Below are positions 37,715 to 48,900 of a stretch of 64,000 nucleotides of DNA, one piece after another. The notes beneath the pieces are model-generated. The model had not been told where the DNA came from and ran no database searches. It saw nothing but the letters and a program-made list of their open reading frames with translations. The DNA lies in NCBI GenBank assembly GCA_030063045.1, contig JAQSEB010000007.1, positions 1,901,491 to 1,965,490 of the forward strand, in the 5' to 3' direction. Numbering within the stretch: the first letter of the stretch is position 1; each line of letters starts with the position of its first letter. A program made the translations under genes and the position numbers. The stretch comes from Pratylenchus scribneri. Its lineage: Eukaryota; Nematoda; Chromadorea; Rhabditida; Pratylenchidae.

Positions 37715-38706
37715 CCAAATTTAATTTAGATATAATTATTAGGGCTGGGATTTTTATTGACGAAAAATCCTGAAAATTGATGGAAAAAATGGCCAAATTT
37801 CGTAAGGTGGATATAGGGGGATTAAGCCGCGAAATGGATGCGAAATGGCCCGGAAGGCCATTGGAAGGTCAGGGAAGTGTAACAGAGGCCCGGAGACTGC
37901 GCGGGATTAAGACGGATATAGGGGGATATACGTGGATTAAGGGGGATTAAGCCGGATTAAGCTTAGTTAGGGGCTAGGGATTAGGGTTATGGTTAGGGGC
38001 GGCATGGAATCTAGGGGTTTAGGGGTTCGGGGCACGCGGGATATAGGGGGATTAAGGTGGATATTGGAGGATTATGTTTAGTTATGGGCTAGGGATTAGG
38101 GTTATGGGTTCGGAGCATAGGAATCTCGCGAAGCCGGAAGCAAAACAGCCCAAACCGGTACTCGCGCCCATCTATTCCCAGGCTTAATCCGGATTTCCCC
38201 CCCCCCCCCCCCCCTTTATTCACCTTAATCCCCCTAAATCCGGCTATATCCCGCGCACTCTCAGACACTTCCCCGATCTTCAAATGGCCCTCCGAATCAT
38301 TCCCAGCAAAAAAATCCAAATAGCTAGCAAAAAAATACGCATTCTATTTTAATAAAATTTCCATTACTCTTACTCTCGATCAAAATTTCAGAACTTTTTG
38401 TTTTTTATGCAAAAAATTTTTAAAAAATGACAATCATTTCTTTTTTTTTTCCCCAAAAATGCCAAAACCAATTTTTTACTAAATTTTCGTGAATGCTCTG
38501 TTCAGCATTTTTAAGAATTCGAAATGTTATTCAATAATTTTCAAAAATTTTTTACACAAATCAACAGAATGGATTAGAGAAAATTAATTGAAAGAAGTAA
38601 CAAATTTATTTAAATTGATGAAAAGCATTTATGATTTTGTTTATTCAACAATATTATATCTTTCTTCTTCTTTCATATATTCTTTAATTTTGCATCTTCA
38701 TCATCA
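37715..38706. other. Intergenic region with G-rich foldback
   Basis: Space between INTS11 (-) and the 3' end of the small coiled-coil gene (-). Most of it is the repeat at 37850-38305; the rest is AT-rich and without a gene. Confidence 0.6.
37850..38305. repeat. G-rich inverted repeat with GGATTA/GATATAGGGGG motifs and poly-C
   Basis: The left arm (about 37850-37945: GGCCATTGGAAGGTCAGGGA ... GCGCGGGATTAAG) pairs with the right arm (about 38215-38305). Between them, GGGGCTAGGGATTAGGGTTA occurs at about 37971 and nearly again at about 38088, with repeated GGATATAGGGGGAT and GGATTAAG blocks. An uninterrupted run of 18 C residues lies at 38197-38214. No flanking direct repeat was found. Confidence 0.65.
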
Positions 38707-39000
38707 TTACTGCTGTCCATCTTCAGGATATTGGTGGCGATTGCGTGGAGGGCGGTTTGCTTCATGTCGGCGCCATCGTTCCAGCATTCGATCTCGAATT
38801 CGTTCTTGGCGTCGTCGTTCTTCATCCGCTCGTCGTCTCATCTCTTCTTCCTGTCGCCTCACCTCTTCTTCCTGTCGCCTCACATCCTCATTCCTTTGCC
38901 TCAATTCTTCGCGTAGTCGACGATTCTCTTCTTCAAGTCGAGCCACCATTTGCTGCCGATCCGCAATTAATCGTCGACGCATTTCATTTTGAGAAATCAT
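38707..39000 (-). CDS. Small charged coiled-coil protein, copy 1
   Basis: A single-exon frame of 97 residues with its start complement at 38998-39000. It opens MISQNEMRRRLIADRQQMVA and then consists almost wholly of Arg/Glu/Gln heptads (EEEVRRQEEEMRRRADEE), ending RHQYPEDGQQ. This predicts one long, highly charged helix with no signal peptide or known domain. Codon choice and G+C are richer than in the surroundings. A paralogue with the same layout and the same EDGQQ end is at 40958-41245 on the other strand. I do not recognise the family; similar low-complexity helices occur in many unrelated proteins. Confidence 0.65.
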   Translation of the reverse strand: MISQNEMRRRLIADRQQMVARLEEENRRLREELRQRNEDVRRQEEEVRRQEEEMRRRADEERRRQERIRDRMLERWRRHEANRPPRNRHQYPEDGQQ

Positions 39001-40957
39001 AATTCAATTATTTGTGCTGAAAGAGATTTTGATTGTTTGAAGGAAAAAAAAATTGTAAAATGCACGTTTTAGAAGGAATACTAATTATGGAAGCCTTTTG
39101 TGGTATATTCGTATTGGAATTAATTTTTAAGCCCACACTTAAAAATTTGCTGTTAATTATTTCTAAAGTTGACTTTTTCCCTAATTTTTATATGTTGCTG
39201 ATATTGATAGTTTATTTAATTTGTTTGGATTGAAAGGGGATGAAAGGAAAACAAATCTTTCGGTATTTAGATTTATTCACAGCATTTAAAATTTTACCGG
39301 AAAATATAAAATGAAATGAATTATTACATTGGATGGGAATGAAAATAAAAAATGAATTCATTTAATTGATGGGTGGATGTTGTGGATGGAAATATCCCAA
39401 ATTAACAAAAAATGACGAATAAAAATTAGATTGGGATTTGGGATGGGAGTTGGGAGTGGAACTTTTAATGGAATATGGAATAAAATTAAAAATTTTAAAA
39501 GTTGAATTACAGGCTATTTTGTCATTTTCCAACCAATTTGCCCATTTTTGTCGCTGATTCCTTCATTTATCATTTTTTTTTTACAAATTCCTACTAAATT
39601 GATGATTATTGGGAAAATTTGAAAGAGATGAAAGTCTAGTCTAAAAACCGTCAAAAGCCATATTTTATTTCATTCCATATAAATTTCAGCTGCTCGGACG
39701 CATTCGAAAAACTTGTGTGAAAGAATAATGAACCAATTTCCATCCAAATTTAAGTTGTTTTTTTCCCACTTCATTTTGAATCCATTTTCCTTTCTACGAC
39801 CGTTTTTTCCCCAACGCGGTTTCAACTCCTCTGATTATCAATCCGACTTTCCCTTCGAACAAGGGGCAATCCACCTCCAAAAAGGCTGGATTTGTGCAAA
39901 TCCCAAAATCATCTTCTTTCCCTCTATTCTAAATTCTTCCACAATGAGGACATTTGCCACTTCTGTGGCTGTGCAGATTCTCTCCCAATTTCCGCATCAC
40001 CCAAAAACCCGAATCTCGATGGCTTTCCTTCCTTTTTTCCTTCATCGCACATTCACTTCCTGCTGTTGCTTTACGATGGAATTGTCCTCTTCCCCACACG
40101 CCACAATGTCCATTTCATGGTTGCCAGGTCCCCAGTGAAAAATATGGCAAAAGCAGAAAAAAATATGGCAAAATATGGCATTTTACTTAAAAAAATATGG
40201 TATTTTTATGGCATCAATTTTTTCGAACATAGTGTTTTATTTTTCAATTCCATGCTTGTTAGATTCGATTTTGCATTGTTCAAAAGCCCATTTTGAGACA
40301 AGAAATAGATAAATGCATATGCATTATCAAATCGAGATCATATTCGATAGTAACTTTTAAGACATATAATAGATTTTTGGGGAAAAAATCAAGCCCAAAT
40401 TTTTCGCACCAAAAATTGCCCACACTGAAAAATTAATAAAACACCGTGCTGCGAAAGATTTTAGTCCAAAATGGCCGCGCAACCAAACTCCACCGTCTTC
40501 CCTCGCCCCTCAAACAATCTATAGTTCTGATGCAGCTGGAAGAAAAAAACTACTAAATAAATTCTTTGCAAAATTGGCTAATATTCCTCAATAATTCGTT
40601 GCCGTTTACTTTACTTTCCAATTTTCAACGAGAATTTTACCTTTTCAAATACTAAAGTCATAAATAAATTAAAGCCAAGATTCATAGCAAATCAAATTTT
40701 AAGTTGGCAATAAGGGTAAAAATAAAAGAGGCGAAAATAGTTCATTCAAAAACCATAAGGCATATTTTTTCATTTCATTCGATAAGTTCCCTTTGTAATA
40801 AACAAATTTTAAATTGTCGCCTCCAACCCCATTAGCTGATTACCATATGCTCCCATTTCCTTCCTTTTTATTTAATTTACGATTTTAAAACACATTTTTA
40901 CAATTTCAACAAAGAAATTTTAATTCCCTTTGAGATCTGCCAAAACATATACGAAAA
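39001..40957. other. Region between the divergent coiled-coil genes
   Basis: AT-rich; probably holds both promoters. Overlapping frames at 39713-40296 lie in a pyrimidine-rich stretch and show no family resemblance. A MITE relic lies at about 40125-40490. Confidence 0.45.
40125..40490. mobile_element. Probable decayed relative of the hAT-like MITE
   Basis: Begins CAGGTCCCCAGTG and continues with repeated AAAATATGGC units, parallel to the AAAATGCGGC units that follow CAGGGTGACC at 3315. Towards the other end, TCCAAAATGGCCGCGCA (near 40467) is shared with 3729-3745 of that element. The right end and any target-site duplication could not be found. Confidence 0.45.
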
Positions 40958-41245
40958 ATGTCCGAATATGAGCGGGAACGCGAAAATCTACAGCGTCAAC
41001 AGGAAGAATTGTACCGTCGCTTGAATGAACAACTGCGAGAACAACGACAGTTGCGCCATCAAATGGAAGAATTGAATCGACGACAAGCAGAAGTGAATCG
41101 TCGACAAGAAGAAGTGAGGCGACAGGAAAATGAAATGAATCGGCAGCAAGAAGAACGGCGACGGCAATGGCGCGAGAAGATGGCTCGATACCATGAAAAT
41201 CGTCGCAATCGTCGCAATCGTGATCAGGAAGATGGGCAGCAGTGA
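40958..41245 (+). CDS. Small charged coiled-coil protein, copy 2
   Basis: A single-exon frame of 95 residues starting at ATG 40958, preceded by an A-rich leader and followed by AATAAA at about 41261. The protein (MSEYERERENLQRQQEELYR, RRQAEVNRRQEEVRRQENEM, ending NRDQEDGQQ) is a continuous Glu/Gln/Arg helix with regular Leu and Met spacing in its first half. It aligns along its length with the minus-strand gene at 38707-39000. The pair therefore arose by inverted duplication and has since diverged substantially at protein level, while keeping the length and the C-terminal tag. Function unknown. It is the last gene before the satellite array, about 200 bp away. Confidence 0.65.
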   Translation: MSEYERERENLQRQQEELYRRLNEQLREQRQLRHQMEELNRRQAEVNRRQEEVRRQENEMNRQQEERRRQWREKMARYHENRRNRRNRDQEDGQQ

Positions 41246-42690
41246 ACGGACGATGCAAAAATAAAGAAGAAATGAAAGAAGGAAGATTGAAAATAATAAT
41301 GTTAATAAATGTTTTTCTATCTATTTAAATTAAATAAATGTCTTCTTTTCATTTTCATTTATTTATTAAATAAATTGATTAATCTTCTTCCAATTAGTTT
41401 TTTAGTGGTAATTGAAAAAAAATTCGAGAGCACAATTTGACACGTAGGTAGGTAAAAATTTCAAAAAAACCGATAAAAAACATGAAAAATTATGAAAAAA
41501 TCAGAAAAATGAAAAATTCCAAAAAAAATTCGCCTCGGCCAGCCTAAAGGCGTGGCCGAGTTTTGAAATATTCTTTTTAGAAAAAAACGGCCCAGGAAAA
41601 AAATCGAAAAAAAAGCCTGGAAGGCAGAGGCTGAAATACTAAGATAAGAATTTAAGAGGGAAAAAACTAAGAAAAATATATAAGAAAAAAAAGTTAGAAT
41701 TGACTAATGTAAGAAAAAACTAAGAAATTTAGAAAAAAAGGAGGCGAATAGGCAGGTAAGTGTGATTAGAAATAGAGAGGGGATACTGTATTATTAGAAG
41801 AGAAAAATTAGTAGGGGCTTAGGTATAGGGTTTCTAGGGCCCTTGGGGAAGAGATTAGAAAAGGAAAAAATTTAGAAAAATCTAAGAAAACTAAGAAAAA
41901 TTGAAGCCATTAGATATTGGCTGATTGAGAGAAAAAAATGATTAGAAAAATTTTCGGTGAGCGCCAGGATGTCCGCCTCTCGCCAGGGTATCCGCATAGA
42001 GCTTGGGTATGGGCTAGGGTCTAGGGTTAGGGCTAGGGGTTAGGGTTAGGTAGGTAGGGTAGGGAAAAAATTTCAAAAAACAAAAAAAAAATCGAAAAAA
42101 CACGAAAAAATCCCAAAAATTCCGGGAAAAATCCCGAAAAACGGGGAAAAATCAGAAAAAAACAGGCCTCGCCGGAGGCGATTTTCAAAATGAAAAAAGA
42201 AAAATTCAAAAAAAAATTCGCCTCGGCCAGCCTAAAGGCGTGGCCGAGTTTTGAAATATTCTTTTTATGAAAAAACGGCCGAAAAAATTATTGGAAAAAA
42301 ATATGCCTGGAAGGCAGAGGCTGACAAACTAATAAAAGAATCTAAAAATAGAAAAATAGACTAAGAAAAAAAACTAAGAAAAAAAGTTAGAATTGACTAA
42401 GAATGTTAGAAAAACTAAGAAAGAAGGAGGCGAATAGGCAGGTAAGTGTGATTAGAAAGAGAGAGGGGATACTGTATTAATAGAAGAGAAAAATTAGTAG
42501 GGGCTTAGGTATAGGGTTTCTAGGGCCCTTGGGGAAACGATTAGAAAATTAAGAAATTTAGAAAAACAAAAGAAAGAAAAACAATAGAAGCCATTATGTA
42601 TTGGCTGATGAGAGAAAAAGAGAAAAAAAAATTTCAGACAGCGCCAGGATGTCCGCCTATCGCCAGGGTATCCGCATAGAGCTTAGGTAT

Positions 42691-42747
42691 GGGCTAGGGT
42701 CTAGGGTTAGGGCTAGGGGTTAGGGTTAGGTAGGTAGGGTAGGGGGA
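42691..42747 (+). repeat. G-quadruplex-type tract in each satellite unit (example)
   Basis: Seven runs of three or more G separated by short loops (GGGTCTAGGGTTAGGGC, then AGGGGTTAGGG and TAGGGTAGGGGG). This fits the G3+N1-7 quadruplex rule and resembles degenerate telomere repeats. The same tract recurs every 686 bp. Confidence 0.85.
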
Positions 42748-42902
42748 AAAATTTCAAAAAATCCGAAAAAACATGAAAAAACACGAAAAAATCCCAAAAA
42801 TTCCGGGAAAAATCCCGAAAAACGGGGAAAAATCAATGAAAAACAGGCCTCGCCGGAGGCGATTTTCAAATTAAAAAATGAAAAATTCCAAAAAAAATTC
42901 GC

Positions 42903-42929
42903 CTCGGCCAGCCTAAAGGCGTGGCCGAG
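42903..42929 (+). other. Perfect-stem hairpin in each satellite unit (example)
   Basis: CTCGGCCA pairs with TGGCCGAG, and an inner GCCT/AGGC pair closes a tiny AA loop. The hairpin is kept unchanged even in the diverged first and second copies, where the flanking A-rich sequence differs. Confidence 0.8.
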
Positions 42930-45900
42930 TTTTGAAATATTCTTTTTAGAAAAAAACGACCCAGAAAAAAAATCGAAAAAAAAGCCTGGAAGGCAGAGGC
43001 TGGAAAAAAAGAAAATAATTGAAAAACAGAGAAAAAAGAGAAAGAAAAAAAATAAGAAAAAAAAAGTTAGAATCGACTAAGAAAAAACTAAGAAATTTAG
43101 AAAAAAAAGGAAGCGAATAGACAGGTAAGTGTGATTAGAAAGAGAGGGGATACTGTATTAATAGAAGAGAAAAATTAGTAGGGGCTTAGGTATAGGGTTT
43201 CTAGGGCCCTTGGGGAATCCAATAAAAAAAAAAGAAATTTAGAAAATACTAAAAAAAATAAGAAAAACAATAGAAGCCATTATGTATTGGCTGATGAGAG
43301 AAAAAGAGAAAAAAAAATTTCAGACAGCGCCAGGATGTCCGCCTATCGCCAGGGTATCCGCATAGAGCTTAGGTATGGGCTAGGGTCTAGGGTTAGGGCT
43401 AGGGGTTAGGGTTAGGTAGGTAGGGTAGGGGGAAAAATTTCAAAAAATCCGAAAAAACATGAAAAAACACGAAAAAATCCCAAAAATTCCGGGAAAAATC
43501 CCGAAAAACGGGGAAAAATCAATGAAAAACAGGCCTCGCCGGAGGCGATTTTCAAATTAAAAAATGAAAAATTCCAAAAAAAATTCGCCTCGGCCAGCCT
43601 AAAGGCGTGGCCGAGTTTTGAAATATTCTTTTTAGAAAAAAACGACCCAGAAAAAAAATCGAAAAAAAAGCCTGGAAGGCAGAGGCTGGAAAAAAAGAAA
43701 ATAATTGAAAAACAGAGAAAAAAGAGAAAGAAAAAAAATAAGAAAAAAAAAGTTAGAATCGACTAAGAAAAAACTAAGAAATTTAGAAAAAAAAGGAAGC
43801 GAATAGACAGGTAAGTGTGATTAGAAAGAGAGGGGATACTGTATTAATAGAAGAGAAAAATTAGTAGGGGCTTAGGTATAGGGTTTCTAGGGCCCTTGGG
43901 GAATCCAATAAAAAAAAAAGAAATTTAGAAAATACTAAAAAAAATAAGAAAAACAATAGAAGCCATTATGTATTGGCTGATGAGAGAAAAAGAGAAAAAA
44001 AAATTTCAGACAGCGCCAGGATGTCCGCCTATCGCCAGGGTATCCGCATAGAGCTTAGGTATGGGCTAGGGTCTAGGGTTAGGGCTAGGGGTTAGGGTTA
44101 GGTAGGTAGGGTAGGGGGAAAAATTTCAAAAAATCCGAAAAAACATGAAAAAACACGAAAAAATCCCAAAAATTCCGGGAAAAATCCCGAAAAACGGGGA
44201 AAAATCAATGAAAAACAGGCCTCGCCGGAGGCGATTTTCAAATTAAAAAATGAAAAATTCCAAAAAAAATTCGCCTCGGCCAGCCTAAAGGCGTGGCCGA
44301 GTTTTGAAATATTCTTTTTAGAAAAAAACGACCCAGAAAAAAAATCGAAAAAAAAGCCTGGAAGGCAGAGGCTGGAAAAAAAGAAAATAATTGAAAAACA
44401 GAGAAAAAAGAGAAAGAAAAAAAATAAGAAAAAAAAAGTTAGAATCGACTAAGAAAAAACTAAGAAATTTAGAAAAAAAAGGAAGCGAATAGACAGGTAA
44501 GTGTGATTAGAAAGAGAGGGGATACTGTATTAATAGAAGAGAAAAATTAGTAGGGGCTTAGGTATAGGGTTTCTAGGGCCCTTGGGGAATCCAATAAAAA
44601 AAAAAGAAATTTAGAAAATACTAAAAAAAATAAGAAAAACAATAGAAGCCATTATGTATTGGCTGATGAGAGAAAAAGAGAAAAAAAAATTTCAGACAGC
44701 GCCAGGATGTCCGCCTATCGCCAGGGTATCCGCATAGAGCTTAGGTATGGGCTAGGGTCTAGGGTTAGGGCTAGGGGTTAGGGTTAGGTAGGTAGGGTAG
44801 GGGGAAAAATTTCAAAAAATCCGAAAAAACATGAAAAAACACGAAAAAATCCCAAAAATTCCGGGAAAAATCCCGAAAAACGGGGAAAAATCAATGAAAA
44901 ACAGGCCTCGCCGGAGGCGATTTTCAAATTAAAAAATGAAAAATTCCAAAAAAAATTCGCCTCGGCCAGCCTAAAGGCGTGGCCGAGTTTTGAAATATTC
45001 TTTTTAGAAAAAAACGACCCAGAAAAAAAATCGAAAAAAAAGCCTGGAAGGCAGAGGCTGGAAAAAAAGAAAATAATTGAAAAACAGAGAAAAAAGAGAA
45101 AGAAAAAAAATAAGAAAAAAAAAGTTAGAATCGACTAAGAAAAAACTAAGAAATTTAGAAAAAAAAGGAAGCGAATAGACAGGTAAGTGTGATTAGAAAG
45201 AGAGGGGATACTGTATTAATAGAAGAGAAAAATTAGTAGGGGCTTAGGTATAGGGTTTCTAGGGCCCTTGGGGAATCCAATAAAAAAAAAAGAAATTTAG
45301 AAAATACTAAAAAAAATAAGAAAAACAATAGAAGCCATTATGTATTGGCTGATGAGAGAAAAAGAGAAAAAAAAATTTCAGACAGCGCCAGGATGTCCGC
45401 CTATCGCCAGGGTATCCGCATAGAGCTTAGGTATGGGCTAGGGTCTAGGGTTAGGGCTAGGGGTTAGGGTTAGGTAGGTAGGGTAGGGGGAAAAATTTCA
45501 AAAAATCCGAAAAAACATGAAAAAACACGAAAAAATCCCAAAAATTCCGGGAAAAATCCCGAAAAACGGGGAAAAATCAATGAAAAACAGGCCTCGCCGG
45601 AGGCGATTTTCAAATTAAAAAATGAAAAATTCCAAAAAAAATTCGCCTCGGCCAGCCTAAAGGCGTGGCCGAGTTTTGAAATATTCTTTTTAGAAAAAAA
45701 CGACCCAGAAAAAAAATCGAAAAAAAAGCCTGGAAGGCAGAGGCTGGAAAAAAAGAAAATAATTGAAAAACAGAGAAAAAAGAGAAAGAAAAAAAATAAG
45801 AAAAAAAAAGTTAGAATCGACTAAGAAAAAACTAAGAAATTTAGAAAAAAAAGGAAGCGAATAGACAGGTAAGTGTGATTAGAAAGAGAGGGGATACTGT

Positions 45901-48900
45901 ATTAATAGAAGAGAAAAATTAGTAGGGGCTTAGGTATAGGGTTTCTAGGGCCCTTGGGGAATCCAATAAAAAAAAAAGAAATTTAGAAAATACTAAAAAA
46001 AATAAGAAAAACAATAGAAGCCATTATGTATTGGCTGATGAGAGAAAAAGAGAAAAAAAAATTTCAGACAGCGCCAGGATGTCCGCCTATCGCCAGGGTA
46101 TCCGCATAGAGCTTAGGTATGGGCTAGGGTCTAGGGTTAGGGCTAGGGGTTAGGGTTAGGTAGGTAGGGTAGGGGGAAAAATTTCAAAAAATCCGAAAAA
46201 ACATGAAAAAACACGAAAAAATCCCAAAAATTCCGGGAAAAATCCCGAAAAACGGGGAAAAATCAATGAAAAACAGGCCTCGCCGGAGGCGATTTTCAAA
46301 TTAAAAAATGAAAAATTCCAAAAAAAATTCGCCTCGGCCAGCCTAAAGGCGTGGCCGAGTTTTGAAATATTCTTTTTAGAAAAAAACGACCCAGAAAAAA
46401 AATCGAAAAAAAAGCCTGGAAGGCAGAGGCTGGAAAAAAAGAAAATAATTGAAAAACAGAGAAAAAAGAGAAAGAAAAAAAATAAGAAAAAAAAAGTTAG
46501 AATCGACTAAGAAAAAACTAAGAAATTTAGAAAAAAAAGGAAGCGAATAGACAGGTAAGTGTGATTAGAAAGAGAGGGGATACTGTATTAATAGAAGAGA
46601 AAAATTAGTAGGGGCTTAGGTATAGGGTTTCTAGGGCCCTTGGGGAATCCAATAAAAAAAAAAGAAATTTAGAAAATACTAAAAAAAATAAGAAAAACAA
46701 TAGAAGCCATTATGTATTGGCTGATGAGAGAAAAAGAGAAAAAAAAATTTCAGACAGCGCCAGGATGTCCGCCTATCGCCAGGGTATCCGCATAGAGCTT
46801 AGGTATGGGCTAGGGTCTAGGGTTAGGGCTAGGGGTTAGGGTTAGGTAGGTAGGGTAGGGGGAAAAATTTCAAAAAATCCGAAAAAACATGAAAAAACAC
46901 GAAAAAATCCCAAAAATTCCGGGAAAAATCCCGAAAAACGGGGAAAAATCAATGAAAAACAGGCCTCGCCGGAGGCGATTTTCAAATTAAAAAATGAAAA
47001 ATTCCAAAAAAAATTCGCCTCGGCCAGCCTAAAGGCGTGGCCGAGTTTTGAAATATTCTTTTTAGAAAAAAACGACCCAGAAAAAAAATCGAAAAAAAAG
47101 CCTGGAAGGCAGAGGCTGGAAAAAAAGAAAATAATTGAAAAACAGAGAAAAAAGAGAAAGAAAAAAAATAAGAAAAAAAAAGTTAGAATCGACTAAGAAA
47201 AAACTAAGAAATTTAGAAAAAAAAGGAAGCGAATAGACAGGTAAGTGTGATTAGAAAGAGAGGGGATACTGTATTAATAGAAGAGAAAAATTAGTAGGGG
47301 CTTAGGTATAGGGTTTCTAGGGCCCTTGGGGAATCCAATAAAAAAAAAAGAAATTTAGAAAATACTAAAAAAAATAAGAAAAACAATAGAAGCCATTATG
47401 TATTGGCTGATGAGAGAAAAAGAGAAAAAAAAATTTCAGACAGCGCCAGGATGTCCGCCTATCGCCAGGGTATCCGCATAGAGCTTAGGTATGGGCTAGG
47501 GTCTAGGGTTAGGGCTAGGGGTTAGGGTTAGGTAGGTAGGGTAGGGGGAAAAATTTCAAAAAATCCGAAAAAACATGAAAAAACACGAAAAAATCCCAAA
47601 AATTCCGGGAAAAATCCCGAAAAACGGGGAAAAATCAATGAAAAACAGGCCTCGCCGGAGGCGATTTTCAAATTAAAAAATGAAAAATTCCAAAAAAAAT
47701 TCGCCTCGGCCAGCCTAAAGGCGTGGCCGAGTTTTGAAATATTCTTTTTAGAAAAAAACGACCCAGAAAAAAAATCGAAAAAAAAGCCTGGAAGGCAGAG
47801 GCTGGAAAAAAAGAAAATAATTGAAAAACAGAGAAAAAAGAGAAAGAAAAAAAATAAGAAAAAAAAAGTTAGAATCGACTAAGAAAAAACTAAGAAATTT
47901 AGAAAAAAAAGGAAGCGAATAGACAGGTAAGTGTGATTAGAAAGAGAGGGGATACTGTATTAATAGAAGAGAAAAATTAGTAGGGGCTTAGGTATAGGGT
48001 TTCTAGGGCCCTTGGGGAATCCAATAAAAAAAAAAGAAATTTAGAAAATACTAAAAAAAATAAGAAAAACAATAGAAGCCATTATGTATTGGCTGATGAG
48101 AGAAAAAGAGAAAAAAAAATTTCAGACAGCGCCAGGATGTCCGCCTATCGCCAGGGTATCCGCATAGAGCTTAGGTATGGGCTAGGGTCTAGGGTTAGGG
48201 CTAGGGGTTAGGGTTAGGTAGGTAGGGTAGGGGGAAAAATTTCAAAAAATCCGAAAAAACATGAAAAAACACGAAAAAATCCCAAAAATTCCGGGAAAAA
48301 TCCCGAAAAACGGGGAAAAATCAATGAAAAACAGGCCTCGCCGGAGGCGATTTTCAAATTAAAAAATGAAAAATTCCAAAAAAAATTCGCCTCGGCCAGC
48401 CTAAAGGCGTGGCCGAGTTTTGAAATATTCTTTTTAGAAAAAAACGACCCAGAAAAAAAATCGAAAAAAAAGCCTGGAAGGCAGAGGCTGGAAAAAAAGA
48501 AAATAATTGAAAAACAGAGAAAAAAGAGAAAGAAAAAAAATAAGAAAAAAAAAGTTAGAATCGACTAAGAAAAAACTAAGAAATTTAGAAAAAAAAGGAA
48601 GCGAATAGACAGGTAAGTGTGATTAGAAAGAGAGGGGATACTGTATTAATAGAAGAGAAAAATTAGTAGGGGCTTAGGTATAGGGTTTCTAGGGCCCTTG
48701 GGGAATCCAATAAAAAAAAAAGAAATTTAGAAAATACTAAAAAAAATAAGAAAAACAATAGAAGCCATTATGTATTGGCTGATGAGAGAAAAAGAGAAAA
48801 AAAAATTTCAGACAGCGCCAGGATGTCCGCCTATCGCCAGGGTATCCGCATAGAGCTTAGGTATGGGCTAGGGTCTAGGGTTAGGGCTAGGGGTTAGGGT

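Noticed and set aside
39713..40296. Overlapping frames of up to 141 residues between the coiled-coil genes
   Set aside because: Pyrimidine-rich sequence open in all three frames; no family match and no intron signals, and the 3' part runs into a MITE relic.
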